A stretch of DNA of 64,000 bases. It comes from Sediminibacterium ginsengisoli (GTDB taxonomy: Bacteria; Bacteroidota; Bacteroidia; Chitinophagales; Chitinophagaceae). Below the pieces are notes generated by a model that saw only the letters and a program-made list of their open reading frames with translations, ran no database searches and was not told the origin of the DNA. Positions 21,474 to 32,237 of the stretch are shown here, in pieces. Positions within the stretch are counted from its first letter, which is position 1. Each line of letters begins with the position of its first letter. The stretch lies in NCBI GenBank assembly GCA_945865545.1, contig CAMBEQ010000008.1:1-64000 (forward strand), given 5' to 3'. The position numbers and the translations under genes were made by a program.

Positions 21474-21887
21474 TTATTTTTTGAAAAATAAGTCTGCAAC
21501 GGTTCTTTTGTCTAAAATAGCTAAGGTATTGTCTCTTACTTCAATGAGCACTTTATTGATACTGCATTTTTTTTCGTTGCAATCGGCACATTTTTGATAA
21601 AAGTTTAAACTTACACAAGGCAGCATGGCTATGGGGCCTTCAATAATTCTAAAAATGCCCGATAGTTTTATTTTTTCAGGAGGAATAGCGAATAAATACC
21701 CTCCATGTTTTCCTTTTTTACTATCTAAAAAACCTGCTTTTTTAAGTTCTAATAAAATATTTTCAAGAAATTTGATAGGGATATTTTTTTTGGTAGCAAT
21801 TTCTGCAATTAGAATAGGGGTGGAGGCTTTATGCTCTACCATATAGGCAAGTGCTTGCAGTGCATATTGTGTTTTTTTTGATAACAT
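21474..21887 (-). CDS. Rrf2 family transcriptional regulator (IscR-like Cys motif)
   Basis: 'MLSKKTQYALQALAYMVEHK', wHTH, Cys cluster 'CVSLNFYQKCADCNEKKCSI'. Confidence 0.93.
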   Translation of the reverse strand: MLSKKTQYALQALAYMVEHKASTPILIAEIATKKNIPIKFLENILLELKKAGFLDSKKGKHGGYLFAIPPEKIKLSGIFRIIEGPIAMLPCVSLNFYQKCADCNEKKCSINKVLIEVRDNTLAILDKRTVADLFFKK

Positions 21888-21924
21888 ATATATAGTAGAC
21901 TATTGTATCAATTACATTTATTAT

Positions 21925-22641
21925 CTAAAGTCCTAAAACTTGTTTCATGGTAAAGATACCCCTTTTTTTATTGGCAAATTCTGCTGCTAAAACAGCACCG
22001 GAAGCAAAACCCTTTCTTGTATGGGCTGTATGAATAATATCAATTCGGTCAATGTCGGATTCATAACTTACTGTATGTGTTCCTGGCGCAGGATCAATTC
22101 TTTCTGAATGAATTATTAAATCGGATGGGGTGGCGGAGGCCGCATTCACCCATTGATGCTTTCTGCCTATTTTCTCTAATATTTGTTCTGCTAAACTTAT
22201 TGCTGTTCCGCTAGGGGCATCTTTCTTTTCGGTATGGTGCAATTCGGTCATAGAAACATCATAGTTATTATAGGGCTCCATTATTTGTGCAAGTTGTTTG
22301 TTTAATTCGAAAAACAAATTAACTCCAATACTATAATTACTAGAGTAAACCACACATCCTTGATGTTGATTGCAAAGTGCAGTAATGGCATCCCATTTTT
22401 CTAACCATCCTGTTGATCCACTAATCACTGGAACATTCCATTCAATGCATTTTGAAATATTTTCAAATGCGCTATGTGGCCCTGTAAATTCAATGGCTAC
22501 TTCTGCTTTTTGTAAATTATGTTTTGTGAATTCATTGGCATTGTTGAGGTCTATTTTTAGGACTATTTCGTGTCCTTTTATCAAGGCCATCTCTTCAATG
22601 GCCTTTCCCATTTTACCGTAACCAATTAGCGCAATTTTCAT
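21925..22641 (-). CDS. dapB: 4-hydroxy-tetrahydrodipicolinate reductase
   Basis: 'MKIALIGYGKMGKAIEEMA', 'VAIEFTGPHSAFENI', 'ELHHTEKKDAPSGTAISLAEQI'. Confidence 0.96.
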   Translation of the reverse strand: MKIALIGYGKMGKAIEEMALIKGHEIVLKIDLNNANEFTKHNLQKAEVAIEFTGPHSAFENISKCIEWNVPVISGSTGWLEKWDAITALCNQHQGCVVYSSNYSIGVNLFFELNKQLAQIMEPYNNYDVSMTELHHTEKKDAPSGTAISLAEQILEKIGRKHQWVNAASATPSDLIIHSERIDPAPGTHTVSYESDIDRIDIIHTAHTRKGFASGAVLAAEFANKKRGIFTMKQVLGL

Positions 22642-22654
22642 ACTTTAAATTTAG

Positions 22655-23227
22655 TTATTTGGCATGACTGCCTTTAAAATTAATTTGCAAAGATAAGCCA
22701 GATTGTTGTTGGCTAGGCTGTATAAATGGGATAATCCTTAAGGATAAATTATTATTAACATCAAATTCTTTCAAATGGCCAGAAACCGTTGCGTCTATAA
22801 CATTTACTCCCCAAGCCAGTATAAACCACATGATGGAGTAGTCTCGGTCTCTTCTAAATATATTTCTGTAACTCTGAATGGAACCCAAACTTAATTTAGC
22901 TAATCTAGGATCTATTTTAGCAATATCAGAAGGGTCGCCATTGGCCTCTTTAAATTTTGCTTCATATCCAAATTTTGTTCTTTGGTACCAATCGTTATTG
23001 TATACAAAAGCGTATGCAGGAATAGACAATACGCCATACACCAAAGGAATTTTCCAATATTGTTTGTTGTAGGCTTGACCCCATCCTGGAATCAATGCCG
23101 ATCTTTTAGTAGCTCTACTTGGAATATGATGAAGTAGGGTATCTGCATTTTTAATATAAGCTGAATCTTGACTCCAGGCAGTTTGCTGAAAAATTAAAAT
23201 CAGCATAAAAAATAATAATTGCCTCAT
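22655..23227 (-). CDS. DUF5683 domain-containing protein
   Basis: 'KRSALIPGWGQAYNKQYWKIPLVYG', 'RRDRDYSIMWFILAWGVNVIDATVSGHLKEFDV'; adjacent to parAB. Confidence 0.85.
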   Translation of the reverse strand: MRQLLFFMLILIFQQTAWSQDSAYIKNADTLLHHIPSRATKRSALIPGWGQAYNKQYWKIPLVYGVLSIPAYAFVYNNDWYQRTKFGYEAKFKEANGDPSDIAKIDPRLAKLSLGSIQSYRNIFRRDRDYSIMWFILAWGVNVIDATVSGHLKEFDVNNNLSLRIIPFIQPSQQQSGLSLQINFKGSHAK

Positions 23228-23259
23228 CCTGTAAATTCCTTTATGATAAAAAATGCTAA

Positions 23260-24198
23260 TTAGCTAATGCTTAATTGCATAGCTTCTAATATTTTATTTA
23301 AACCATTTAAATCCGAGTATTCAATGGTTATTTTACCACTGCCATTTTTTTGGTGTTGCAAAATAACTTTAGTAGAAAGATGACTTGTTAATTTATCTTC
23401 TAATTTTTTATATACTGGAGAAAGTTGATTTTTATTGGTAGCGGTAGCAGATGGGAAAGCGTTATTCTTTCCTGCCTGGTTCATTTTTCTAATTAATTCC
23501 TCTGTTTGACGAACGGTTAAGCCTTTCTCAATTATTTCTTTAAATAGAAACAATTGCTTGTCTATTTCTTTACCAATTAACATCTTGGCTAAGCTCACGC
23601 TTAAGCTTCCATTGCGAAGCGCTGCTTGAATATTGGGAGGAAGTTCTAATAATCTAATATAGTTGGAAATGGTTGATCTATCCTTACCCATACGTTCCGC
23701 CACTTTTTCCTGGGTATAATTTAAATCCTCCATCATGCGCTGATAACTTAACGCTATTTCTATTTCATTTAAATCTTCTCTTTGTAAATTTTCAAGTAAG
23801 GCCAACTCTAATAATTCTTGGTCATTACCCATGCGCACATATGCGGGCAAGTCGGTTAAGCCAGCTATTTTAGCTGCTCTAAAACGACGCTCGCCTGCAA
23901 TTAACTGAAACTTACCATTGGTTAGCTGAGCCACTGTAATAGGCTGAATTAAATCATGTATCTGAATAGAATTGGCTAATTCTCTCAAGGTTTTTTCGTC
24001 AAAATCTTTTCTTGGATTTTTGGGATTGACTACAATATCCTGTAAGGCTATACGATTGCTTGCTACTGCTTTCTCCTTTATTGCAGCAGGTACATTGGAA
24101 TGATTGGTAGCCGGATTTTTGTAATCCGTATCAATACTTTGCAATAGGGAGCGAAGTCCTTTGCCAATGAGATCTTTATTGGGTGTACTCTTGCTCAT
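23260..24198 (-). CDS. parB: Chromosome partitioning protein ParB
   Basis: ParB N-domain 'LIAGERRFRAAKIAGLTDLPAYVR', 'ALLENLQREDLNEIEIALSY', HTH. Confidence 0.96.
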   Translation of the reverse strand: MSKSTPNKDLIGKGLRSLLQSIDTDYKNPATNHSNVPAAIKEKAVASNRIALQDIVVNPKNPRKDFDEKTLRELANSIQIHDLIQPITVAQLTNGKFQLIAGERRFRAAKIAGLTDLPAYVRMGNDQELLELALLENLQREDLNEIEIALSYQRMMEDLNYTQEKVAERMGKDRSTISNYIRLLELPPNIQAALRNGSLSVSLAKMLIGKEIDKQLFLFKEIIEKGLTVRQTEELIRKMNQAGKNNAFPSATATNKNQLSPVYKKLEDKLTSHLSTKVILQHQKNGSGKITIEYSDLNGLNKILEAMQLSIS

Positions 24199-24200
24199 AG

Positions 24201-25001
24201 TTAATCAATTATACGCTCGGCATTACTCATATTGGTCATGCCATTTTTTTGTAAAATTTCTTTTGCTAAATTTAAATAGTTCACGGTGCCTTTACTATCG
24301 GCATCATATAAGATAACCGGTTTGCCAACACTTGGGGCTTCGCTTAATCTTGTATTTCTATGAATAATCGTTGAAAAAACCATTTCATCAAAATGCTTTC
24401 TTACTTCACTCACTACTTGATTGCTTAAGCGAAGTCTTCCATCGTACATGGTCATCAATATCCCTTCAATTTGCAAATTAGGGTTCAATCGGCTTTGTAC
24501 TATTTTAATGGTATTTAATAATTTTCCTAATCCTTCTAAAGCGAAAAATTCACATTGAACTGGAACAATTACGCTGTCGGAAGCTACTAATGCATTAACC
24601 GTAATTAAACCTAAAGAGGGCAAACAATCTATGATAATAAAATCATATTGATCTTTAATGGGGATCAACAATTCTTTTAAAACATTTTCTCTATTGGGCA
24701 AATTCACCAATTCTATTTCCGCCCCCACTAAATCGATATGCGAAGGGATTACATCTAGGTGAGGAATTTCAGATTTTAAGATGATATCAGCCAAGGGTGT
24801 TTGATTGATCATTCCGTCATATAAACTAGTCGTAATATTATGTAAATCAAATCCTATCCCTGTTGTACTATTGGCTTGGGGATCGGCGTCAATGAGCAAG
24901 GTTTTAAATTCTAAAACAGCCAAACTTGCCGCTATATTGATAGCGGAAGTGGTTTTACCAACACCCCCTTTTTGATTCGCTATTCCTATAATTCTTGCCA
25001 T
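24201..25001 (-). CDS. parA: Chromosome partitioning ATPase ParA
   Basis: Start reassigned to MARIIGIANQKGGVGKTTSAIN (deviant Walker A); 'LLIDADPQANSTTGIG'. Confidence 0.97.
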   Translation of the reverse strand: MARIIGIANQKGGVGKTTSAINIAASLAVLEFKTLLIDADPQANSTTGIGFDLHNITTSLYDGMINQTPLADIILKSEIPHLDVIPSHIDLVGAEIELVNLPNRENVLKELLIPIKDQYDFIIIDCLPSLGLITVNALVASDSVIVPVQCEFFALEGLGKLLNTIKIVQSRLNPNLQIEGILMTMYDGRLRLSNQVVSEVRKHFDEMVFSTIIHRNTRLSEAPSVGKPVILYDADSKGTVNYLNLAKEILQKNGMTNMSNAERIID

Positions 25002-25113
25002 AAAATGGGTATCCTTAATTTCTGCCAAAAATAAGGGATAAATGGTAACAATTTGGGATTAAATTGGCTATTAATGAGGCTTTTGGCCCTAATTTTGCGT
25101 TTTAAATTATTCT

Positions 25114-26349
25114 ATGCGAAGCCCTCTTTTTATTTTCATCCTGGTGACGGTATTGATTCTCATTGACTTTTATATTTACGCTGTTTTAAAGACCTTAGTT
25201 CAATCAGCATCCATTGGTACAAAAAGCTTTATAAGCATCCTCTATTGGAGCTTATGTGTTCTCAGTTTAGGCTCTTTTTTGTTATTTCCTTATATCACTA
25301 ATCCATATTTTAAGCAATATATTTTTTCCATTGGAATAGGCTGGGTATTAACTCAAATTTTTATGGTTCTCTTTTTCTTAGTGGATGATATTAGAAGAGG
25401 GACTTTTTGGACCATTGGGCAAGTTGCTTCCGCAACAGGTGCAAAATTCTTGAATACGGACAAGGGCATTCCTCGTTCTACTTTTTTGAGTTGGTTGGGT
25501 GTTGGACTTTCCTCCACTTTATTTTTATCCTTATTATATGGGTTTGGCAATAAATACAAGTATACTTTAATAAAGAAAAAAATTGTTTTAAATGCGCTAC
25601 CTAAAAGTTTTAAAGGTTTTAAAATTATACATATCAGTGATATACATAGCGGAAGCTTGAAAGACCAAGCGGCGGTGCTTAAAGGAATTGCCATGATTGA
25701 AAAGCAAAATGCCGACTTAATTTTATTTACTGGGGACTTAGTCAATGATCGTGCTTCGGAAATGAATGATTGGATATCTGTTTTTAGTCAAATTAAAGCG
25801 CCTCATGGGGTGTATAGTACGCTGGGCAATCATGATTATGGAGATTATGTAAAATGGGATAGTGCTGAAGCAAAAAAACAAAATTTAGAAGGGTTAAAAA
25901 AAGTACATCAAAATTTGGGTTGGAAGTTGTTGATGAATGAAAATGTGCTCATTAGCAAACAAGAAGAATCCATTCGTTTGGTGGGTATAGAGAACTGGGG
26001 AGCTAAAGCAAGATTCCCTAAATATGGCAAAATGGAACAAGCGATGCAAGGGGTGGGTGAAAAGGAAGTAATTATATTAATGAGCCATGACCCTAGCCAT
26101 TGGGAGGCGGAGGTCATTCCTAAATATCCTACTGTACAACTTACCTTATCTGGCCATACCCATGGAATGCAATTTGGTTTGGAAAATCCTTATTTTAAAT
26201 GGAGTCCTGTGCAATGGGTATATAAACAATGGGCAGGTATTTATGACAATAAAAAGCAACAATTGTATGTGAATAGAGGTTTTGGTTTTATTGGCTACCC
26301 GGGAAGGGTGGGAATACTTCCCGAAATAACTTTAATTGAACTGGTATAA
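25114..26349 (+). CDS. Membrane-anchored metallophosphoesterase
   Basis: N-terminal TM segments; 'IIHISDIHSG', 'LILFTGDLVND', 'YSTLGNHDYG', 'LSGHTHGMQ'. Confidence 0.94.
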   Translation: MRSPLFIFILVTVLILIDFYIYAVLKTLVQSASIGTKSFISILYWSLCVLSLGSFLLFPYITNPYFKQYIFSIGIGWVLTQIFMVLFFLVDDIRRGTFWTIGQVASATGAKFLNTDKGIPRSTFLSWLGVGLSSTLFLSLLYGFGNKYKYTLIKKKIVLNALPKSFKGFKIIHISDIHSGSLKDQAAVLKGIAMIEKQNADLILFTGDLVNDRASEMNDWISVFSQIKAPHGVYSTLGNHDYGDYVKWDSAEAKKQNLEGLKKVHQNLGWKLLMNENVLISKQEESIRLVGIENWGAKARFPKYGKMEQAMQGVGEKEVIILMSHDPSHWEAEVIPKYPTVQLTLSGHTHGMQFGLENPYFKWSPVQWVYKQWAGIYDNKKQQLYVNRGFGFIGYPGRVGILPEITLIELV

Positions 26350-26383
26350 TTTTTTTAATTTTGTTGCACTTAAAATTTAATTT

Positions 26384-26992
26384 ATGAAAAAAGTACTTAT
26401 TTTTTTAATTTTTTTGAATGTTTTAAAAGCTCAAGCGCAAGATAAAATTGCCTTTGGAATTAAAGTAGGCCAAAATTTTACGAGCGTAAATAATGTAAAC
26501 GTTGATCGCAATTCGGCATCTTATCATTTAGGGGCCACTGCTCAAATTGGAATTGGACCATTATTTAGTATAGCGCCTGAGGTTATTTTGACACAAACTA
26601 AATTAGAAGCCAATCCTACTATTGCAGATTTAGTTTTGAGTCCAGGCCTTAAACCGGAGACCTTTCATCTGAATTATTTAGCCATACCTGTATTGGCGCA
26701 ATACAAACCCTTTAAAAGTTTATTGCTTCAGGCAGGTCCTCAATACAGTATTTTATTAGATCAGAAAAAAGATGGTATTGAAAATGCAAGAACTACCTTT
26801 AGTACTGGAGAATTCGCCTTAGTGGGAGGTGCTAAAATTGATTTGGGCGGATTTTTTATCTATGGACGTTATGTCATTGGTATGAATAATATTGGTTCAG
26901 CCGCTGAAGGCTATAGCAATTTAAAAGATCAAGGTACTTGGAAAACACGTCAATGGCAATTAGGAGTAGGGCTAAGTTTATTTAATTTTTAG
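26384..26992 (+). CDS. Porin family / PorT-like outer-membrane beta-barrel protein
   Basis: 202 aa; signal peptide; 'FGIKVGQNFTSVN...YLAIPVLAQYKPFKSLLLQAGPQYSILL'. Confidence 0.85.
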   Translation: MKKVLIFLIFLNVLKAQAQDKIAFGIKVGQNFTSVNNVNVDRNSASYHLGATAQIGIGPLFSIAPEVILTQTKLEANPTIADLVLSPGLKPETFHLNYLAIPVLAQYKPFKSLLLQAGPQYSILLDQKKDGIENARTTFSTGEFALVGGAKIDLGGFFIYGRYVIGMNNIGSAAEGYSNLKDQGTWKTRQWQLGVGLSLFNF

Positions 26993-29191
26993 CTTCGCTT
27001 TAATTGCTGCAATATTTAATTCAATGTCTTTGAGTGCTAAATTTTGTTCCTTAATAAAACCATTGTCTTTTAGGTCACCCACCACTGCGATCATTTCTGC
27101 TTCATTTTCATAGACCATTTTTCTGAAAGGGTTGCTATAGTCTTTTGCTCTTGTCTTTTCTATACGATTTGCAATATCCGACTTAATGACTAGGTAATCG
27201 TCCAACCAACTTATAAGCTGTTTGTTGGTAATGGAGGCTAATTTTTTCTTGGTAATCATTTCAAGCGATACTAAAGCATGGTTTTTTCTTTTATCAAGAT
27301 ATTTACTAGAAGCTACCACGTAAAATTCATGAATTTGGTCCCAGCTTTCGATTTGATCGTTTTTAATTTTACTTAATAAGGTTTGAACCGACTTCTGAGG
27401 AATTAATTGCCCTCCCAAATTTACCCACTCTGCCTCGTTGTAATTGATCGCTTTATTTTTTATATTGGCTAATATATTTTTTCCTTCTTTTTGATTGATG
27501 CTGGAAACAAGTGATTCCATTCCATACATAAAAATCATTTTTTCAAATAGATGGTAGGCGTCATAACATTTAATAAGTCTGGTTTTGCGTTTGCTATTTT
27601 CAAAGCCCTCTACAAAAACAGATAAGGCGTCTATTTCTTTTTTTGTTTTCGTTGCCAATAAATTTTCGCCTATGGTGATTAATTGTTCGTCACTAGGCGG
27701 CTTGGTTTTCTTAGTGGCCATTACATGTGCATTAGCTACAGCCGCAGCAATAATTTTACGCGCTTGAATTAATTCATTAACAGAATCAGGCGCTAAGTAA
27801 TCATATTCGAATACAGGTGTTTTTTGTTTTCTTTTGTCTCTATCTATATACTTCCATGCGTTTCTTGCCAAGGCATAAAAATTATATAAAAACCAATACC
27901 CTGGCATAATAACAAGTTCATCTTTTAAGGGGTCGTTACTCACTAAAGAAAAAGGAATTGGGATATTTAATTCGTAATTGTAGTCACCTTTATTTAGTAA
28001 GGCAAAACTGGAAAATATGGAATTGTGTTTTATACTAACGCATAAGCCAGGCCAAAATCCACGGCCCATAATTACTTCTCCATCTGCGCTTCTACTATTG
28101 TGGTTTGATCCTAATGTACAACCAGCGGCAATATTGCTTTGGCCCATGACCAAAGCAGCACATAAAAAAGAATTATTATGGTGTTGCTCGTGTGCAGGAA
28201 AAATTAAAGAGTTGAGTACTTCGCAACAAGAAATGGTGGCATTAGGGCCTAAGAAAGAATTGATTAATCTCGCGCCATACTTTAATTGGGAATAATCTGA
28301 TAATACAAATCGAACGGCTTTTATTCCATAGAAAATTCTACAACCAAATCCGATTACCCCATTAACTAACTCGCAACCTTCCCCAATTTGAGTTCGTGCT
28401 CCTGGAGCGGAGTTAATAGTTACATTTTTTATTTTATTGGCCCCTTTTAAATAAGCGTCAGAGCCTACCCATACATCTTTAATAATTTTACAATTTTTAA
28501 TGACGGTGCGGTCTCCCACTTTTCCGTAGTAGCCTAGTTTATTGTCAAATCTTTTTTCCGTTAAACTGATGAATTTTTTTTGTAAGGTAGCATCTTGTCT
28601 ATTTCTAGTCCATAAATAAGCATCGCCAGCGGTCATTCCATTGAATGGCAATACTTTACGTCCAGTGTTTTCATTGCAAAGCTCCATCCAAATTCTTACC
28701 GATTCGTCTTCTCCTTTTTTAATAATACCATTTCCGAATTTTGAATGATTCGTTGTAACAATTTCATTTACATTGGTGATGATTACCTCGTTACCAATGA
28801 TGTAATGAGATAAATAATTAACATTATGAATGGCTACATTGTTGCCAAAGTCGGCACTAATGATGGTGGAATTGTAAATACCCACAGGTACTACTAAATC
28901 ACTAAAGCAAAGACAATTGGTTTCTAGATTACCTATTCGAATTAAACCAAAAAATGAACAGTTTTTTACAAGCTCTGGATTGAATGCGTTGGAGACCAAA
29001 ATTTTATTCCAATTGTCGCTTGTATTGCCATTGCGTACTAGTATTTCTATTTCTAAAGAAGTTAAACTTCTATATTGAATGCCGCTTCTGTTTTGTTGAT
29101 TGCGTAAATAATATTCGTCTTTCCCTTTTGGAAGCTCCTTAATAAAGCCATAGCCCAAATCTTGTACGGGCATCTTTTTAATGGTATTCAT
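26978..29191 (-). CDS. DUF4954 family protein (left-handed beta-helix-like)
   Basis: Start reassigned to MNTIKKMPVQDLGYG (ORF track 29284 overlaps the amidase). Hexapeptide-like stretches around 'GVIGFGCRIFYGIKAVRFVLSDYSQLKYGARLINSFLGPNATISCCEVLNS'. Confidence 0.8.
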   Translation of the reverse strand: MNTIKKMPVQDLGYGFIKELPKGKDEYYLRNQQNRSGIQYRSLTSLEIEILVRNGNTSDNWNKILVSNAFNPELVKNCSFFGLIRIGNLETNCLCFSDLVVPVGIYNSTIISADFGNNVAIHNVNYLSHYIIGNEVIITNVNEIVTTNHSKFGNGIIKKGEDESVRIWMELCNENTGRKVLPFNGMTAGDAYLWTRNRQDATLQKKFISLTEKRFDNKLGYYGKVGDRTVIKNCKIIKDVWVGSDAYLKGANKIKNVTINSAPGARTQIGEGCELVNGVIGFGCRIFYGIKAVRFVLSDYSQLKYGARLINSFLGPNATISCCEVLNSLIFPAHEQHHNNSFLCAALVMGQSNIAAGCTLGSNHNSRSADGEVIMGRGFWPGLCVSIKHNSIFSSFALLNKGDYNYELNIPIPFSLVSNDPLKDELVIMPGYWFLYNFYALARNAWKYIDRDKRKQKTPVFEYDYLAPDSVNELIQARKIIAAAVANAHVMATKKTKPPSDEQLITIGENLLATKTKKEIDALSVFVEGFENSKRKTRLIKCYDAYHLFEKMIFMYGMESLVSSINQKEGKNILANIKNKAINYNEAEWVNLGGQLIPQKSVQTLLSKIKNDQIESWDQIHEFYVVASSKYLDKRKNHALVSLEMITKKKLASITNKQLISWLDDYLVIKSDIANRIEKTRAKDYSNPFRKMVYENEAEMIAVVGDLKDNGFIKEQNLALKDIELNIAAIKAKLKIK

Positions 29192-29198
29192 ATTCGAA

Positions 29199-30854
29199 TT
29201 ATTTAAATAAGTTAGGGTGTAATTGATTCCAATGGGTAGCGCCTTGATAGGCATTAGCGATAGTGAGTAGGGTGGATTCGTCATATAAATTACCTACAAA
29301 ACTAATTCCAGTTGGTAAATTTAATTTTTTATCAAATCCTGTAGGCAAACACACAACTGGGTGACCTGTTAAATTGGTTATAGCAGATTGATTGCCGTCA
29401 CCTCTTGAAGGGCAAATGATCACATCGTACTTTTGTATTACTTCATTTACTTTTTGCATTAATGTGTAGCGGTGTCTTTGGGCATTTACATATTCAACCG
29501 CTGGAACAAATCTGGCTGTTCTAAATTGATTGGGCCAGTCATATTTTGTTTGTCTAGTTAGTTGGTCATCCATGTTTAATCTTGTCATTTCGTCGAACTG
29601 AGCTGCGCATTCTACACCAATCACCACATCCATTATATTGATATTGTATACACCACTATCTGGAAAGTTAACAGGAATTAATTGGACACCTAGTTTTTTA
29701 AAAACCTCTAATACCTTAAATTCATTTCTTGAAGTATCTTTTATTTTATCAAAATAATTTTTTGCGTAAGCAATTTTTAGCTTTTTAATATTCTTAGTAG
29801 GGTTGTAGTTAAACGGCTTATTTACTGCACTTCCATCTTTACCATCTGTACCATGTATATAATTAAAAACGATGGCTGCGTCTGCGGCAGACCTACAGAT
29901 GGGCCCGATTTTATCCAAGCTATAACTTAAGGCCATAGCGCCAGTTCTACTGATACTTCCAAAAGTGGGTCTTAAACCGGTAGCGCCACAAGTAGTAGAA
30001 GGAGAAATGATACTACCCCAGGTTTCAGTGCCAATGGCAAAGGGTACTAATCCTGCTACGGTGGCAGAAGCAGAACCTGCAGAAGAACCAGAGGATCCAT
30101 ATTTTAAATTCCAAGGATTTTTGGTTCTTCCCCCATACCAATAATCCCCCATTGCCAAAGCACCTAAGGTAAATTTAGCAACGAGTATGGCACCTGCTTC
30201 TTTTAATTTAATATAAACAAAAGCATCTTCATCAATCATTTGATTTTGGTAAGGTGCAGCACCCCAAGTGGTTTTCGTCCCTTTCACTGCAAATAAATCT
30301 TTTAAACCATAGGGAATGCCATGTAATAAACCCCTGTATTTTCCATGTGCAATTTCTTCATCTGCTTTTTTTGCTTGTTCGTAAGCTATATTCTCTTGTA
30401 GACTAATAACACATTGCAAGGTATCGCCCCATTTTTTTATACGCTCAATAAAAAATTGAGTAAGTGCAAGTGAAGTAATTTTTTTATTCTTAATAAGAGA
30501 GGCCAATTGCTCAATAGAATAAAAGGCTAAATCATTTTTATTAGTGGGAAGCGAAATAGTATTATCTAATTTCCAAGAGATTGGATTTTGTTTTTCATTA
30601 AAGTGCATACCAGGTAAAACTGGAGATTGCCATAAGCTCAATGGAACACTATTGGGCAATGAAAAAGAATGCAGTGCTTTGTAGTTGGCTAAATTGTCAA
30701 TTACATCGGAATATAAAGTATCAATTTCTTGAGTTGAAAAACTAAGGTCGTATAATTTTATACTACTTTCTAAATCTTTTTTTTGAATGGAAGCATCTTG
30801 GGCGAAAGTAAAAACACTTAGGGATAGCAATAAGCAAGTTAGAATATTTCTCAT
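29199..30854 (-). CDS. Amidase (amidase signature family)
   Basis: 'LLHGIPYGLKDLFAVKGTKTTWGA', 'YGSSGSSAGSASATVAGLVPFAIGTETWGSIISPSTTCGATGLRPTFG'; signal peptide. Confidence 0.95.
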   Translation of the reverse strand: MRNILTCLLLSLSVFTFAQDASIQKKDLESSIKLYDLSFSTQEIDTLYSDVIDNLANYKALHSFSLPNSVPLSLWQSPVLPGMHFNEKQNPISWKLDNTISLPTNKNDLAFYSIEQLASLIKNKKITSLALTQFFIERIKKWGDTLQCVISLQENIAYEQAKKADEEIAHGKYRGLLHGIPYGLKDLFAVKGTKTTWGAAPYQNQMIDEDAFVYIKLKEAGAILVAKFTLGALAMGDYWYGGRTKNPWNLKYGSSGSSAGSASATVAGLVPFAIGTETWGSIISPSTTCGATGLRPTFGSISRTGAMALSYSLDKIGPICRSAADAAIVFNYIHGTDGKDGSAVNKPFNYNPTKNIKKLKIAYAKNYFDKIKDTSRNEFKVLEVFKKLGVQLIPVNFPDSGVYNINIMDVVIGVECAAQFDEMTRLNMDDQLTRQTKYDWPNQFRTARFVPAVEYVNAQRHRYTLMQKVNEVIQKYDVIICPSRGDGNQSAITNLTGHPVVCLPTGFDKKLNLPTGISFVGNLYDESTLLTIANAYQGATHWNQLHPNLFK

Positions 30855-30886
30855 GCTCCATTTTTTGAGTTGATCAAAGATAATAA

Positions 30887-32161
30887 TTACCTATTGGGTT
30901 TTGGGCTGCTAAAGCGTCTTTTTTGACCGCCATTACCCATGGCTTTAGACCTTGAATGTCCTGCGTTCCCTCTTCCTTGTTGTTTGGGCTCCTTAATTGG
31001 GTTAAAATTGGTCATGGGGTAAGGATGATTTTCAATCACTGGAATTTTTTTAGCTATTAGCTTTTCAATATCTTTTAAGAAAGCTCTTTCTTCTGCATCA
31101 CAGAAAGAAATGGCTGTACCGTTGGCTCCTGCGCGACCTGTTCTTCCAATACGGTGCACATAGGTTTCTGGAATATTGGGTATTTCGTAATTCACTACAT
31201 AGGCCAGTTCATCAACATCAATGCCTCTTGCTGCGATATCGGTAGCCACTAAAACGCGGGTAGTTTGTGCCTTGAAATTAGATAGCGCTCTTTGACGAGC
31301 ATTTTGTGCTTTATTGCCATGTATGGCTTCGGCTTTAATATTATTTTTGGTAAGTAAGTTAACGACTTTGTCTGCACCATGTTTGGTTCTTGTAAAAACC
31401 AAAGCGGTTTTAATAGCGGTGTTTTTTAAAAGTTCAATCAGTAAACTATTTTTATTTACTTTATCTACAAAATAAACCGATTGCTCAATAATATCTACAG
31501 TGGAAGAAACAGGGGTAACGCTCACTTTTAAAGGATGAAATAAAATGGTATTGGCTAAACTTACAATTTCAGGAGGCATGGTGGCAGAAAAGAAAAGAGA
31601 TTGTCTTTTTTTCGGGAGCACCGCTAAAAGTTTTTTTACATCGTGTACAAATCCCATGTCCAACATTCTATCCGCTTCATCCAAAACAAATATTTCTACT
31701 TCCCTAATATTTAAATGGCCTTGATTCATTAAATCTAATAATCTGCCCGGAGTTGCAATCACCACATCTACTCCATTTCTCAATGCAGTTACTTGGGGCC
31801 CTTGTCCAACACCACCAAAAATAACGGTACAATTTAATCCTGTATGTCTACCATAGGCATTAAAGCTCTCTCCAATTTGTATGGCAAGTTCTCTAGTAGG
31901 GGTTACAATTAAACTTCTAATTTTTTTTCTTCTCTCAGTAGTTTTATTTGTAACTAGTAATTGTAAAATAGGAAGCGTAAAAGCAGCAGTTTTACCTGTA
32001 CCTGTTTGGGCACAACCCAATAAATCTTTTCCTTGTAAAACAATGGGTATGGATTCTGCTTGAATAGGAGTGGGCGTCGTATAGCCTTCTTCTTGAATGG
32101 CCCTTAAAAGCGGCTCTATAAGACCTAAGGTCTGAAATTTAGTGTTCATAATAGACTGCAA
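30887..32161 (-). CDS. DEAD/DEAH-box RNA helicase (RhlE-like)
   Basis: '[13 protein letters not shown]', '[13 protein letters not shown]', 'FFSATMP', '[12 protein letters not shown]'. Confidence 0.96.
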   Translation of the reverse strand: MQSIMNTKFQTLGLIEPLLRAIQEEGYTTPTPIQAESIPIVLQGKDLLGCAQTGTGKTAAFTLPILQLLVTNKTTERRKKIRSLIVTPTRELAIQIGESFNAYGRHTGLNCTVIFGGVGQGPQVTALRNGVDVVIATPGRLLDLMNQGHLNIREVEIFVLDEADRMLDMGFVHDVKKLLAVLPKKRQSLFFSATMPPEIVSLANTILFHPLKVSVTPVSSTVDIIEQSVYFVDKVNKNSLLIELLKNTAIKTALVFTRTKHGADKVVNLLTKNNIKAEAIHGNKAQNARQRALSNFKAQTTRVLVATDIAARGIDVDELAYVVNYEIPNIPETYVHRIGRTGRAGANGTAISFCDAEERAFLKDIEKLIAKKIPVIENHPYPMTNFNPIKEPKQQGRGNAGHSRSKAMGNGGQKRRFSSPKPNR

Positions 32162-32237
32162 GGTACACTATTTAATTTTTAAGCCTTTTAAGTGAGGCGT
32201 CACTCATTATTGTGCTTCCTTTTAGCTAAGTGTATCC

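Noticed and set aside
26978-29284. 86-bp overlap between the DUF4954 and amidase ORFs as an unusual overlapping-gene case
   Set aside because: An ATG at 29191 (MNTIKKMPVQ) gives a normal start just after the amidase stop; the extension is an ORF-calling artefact.
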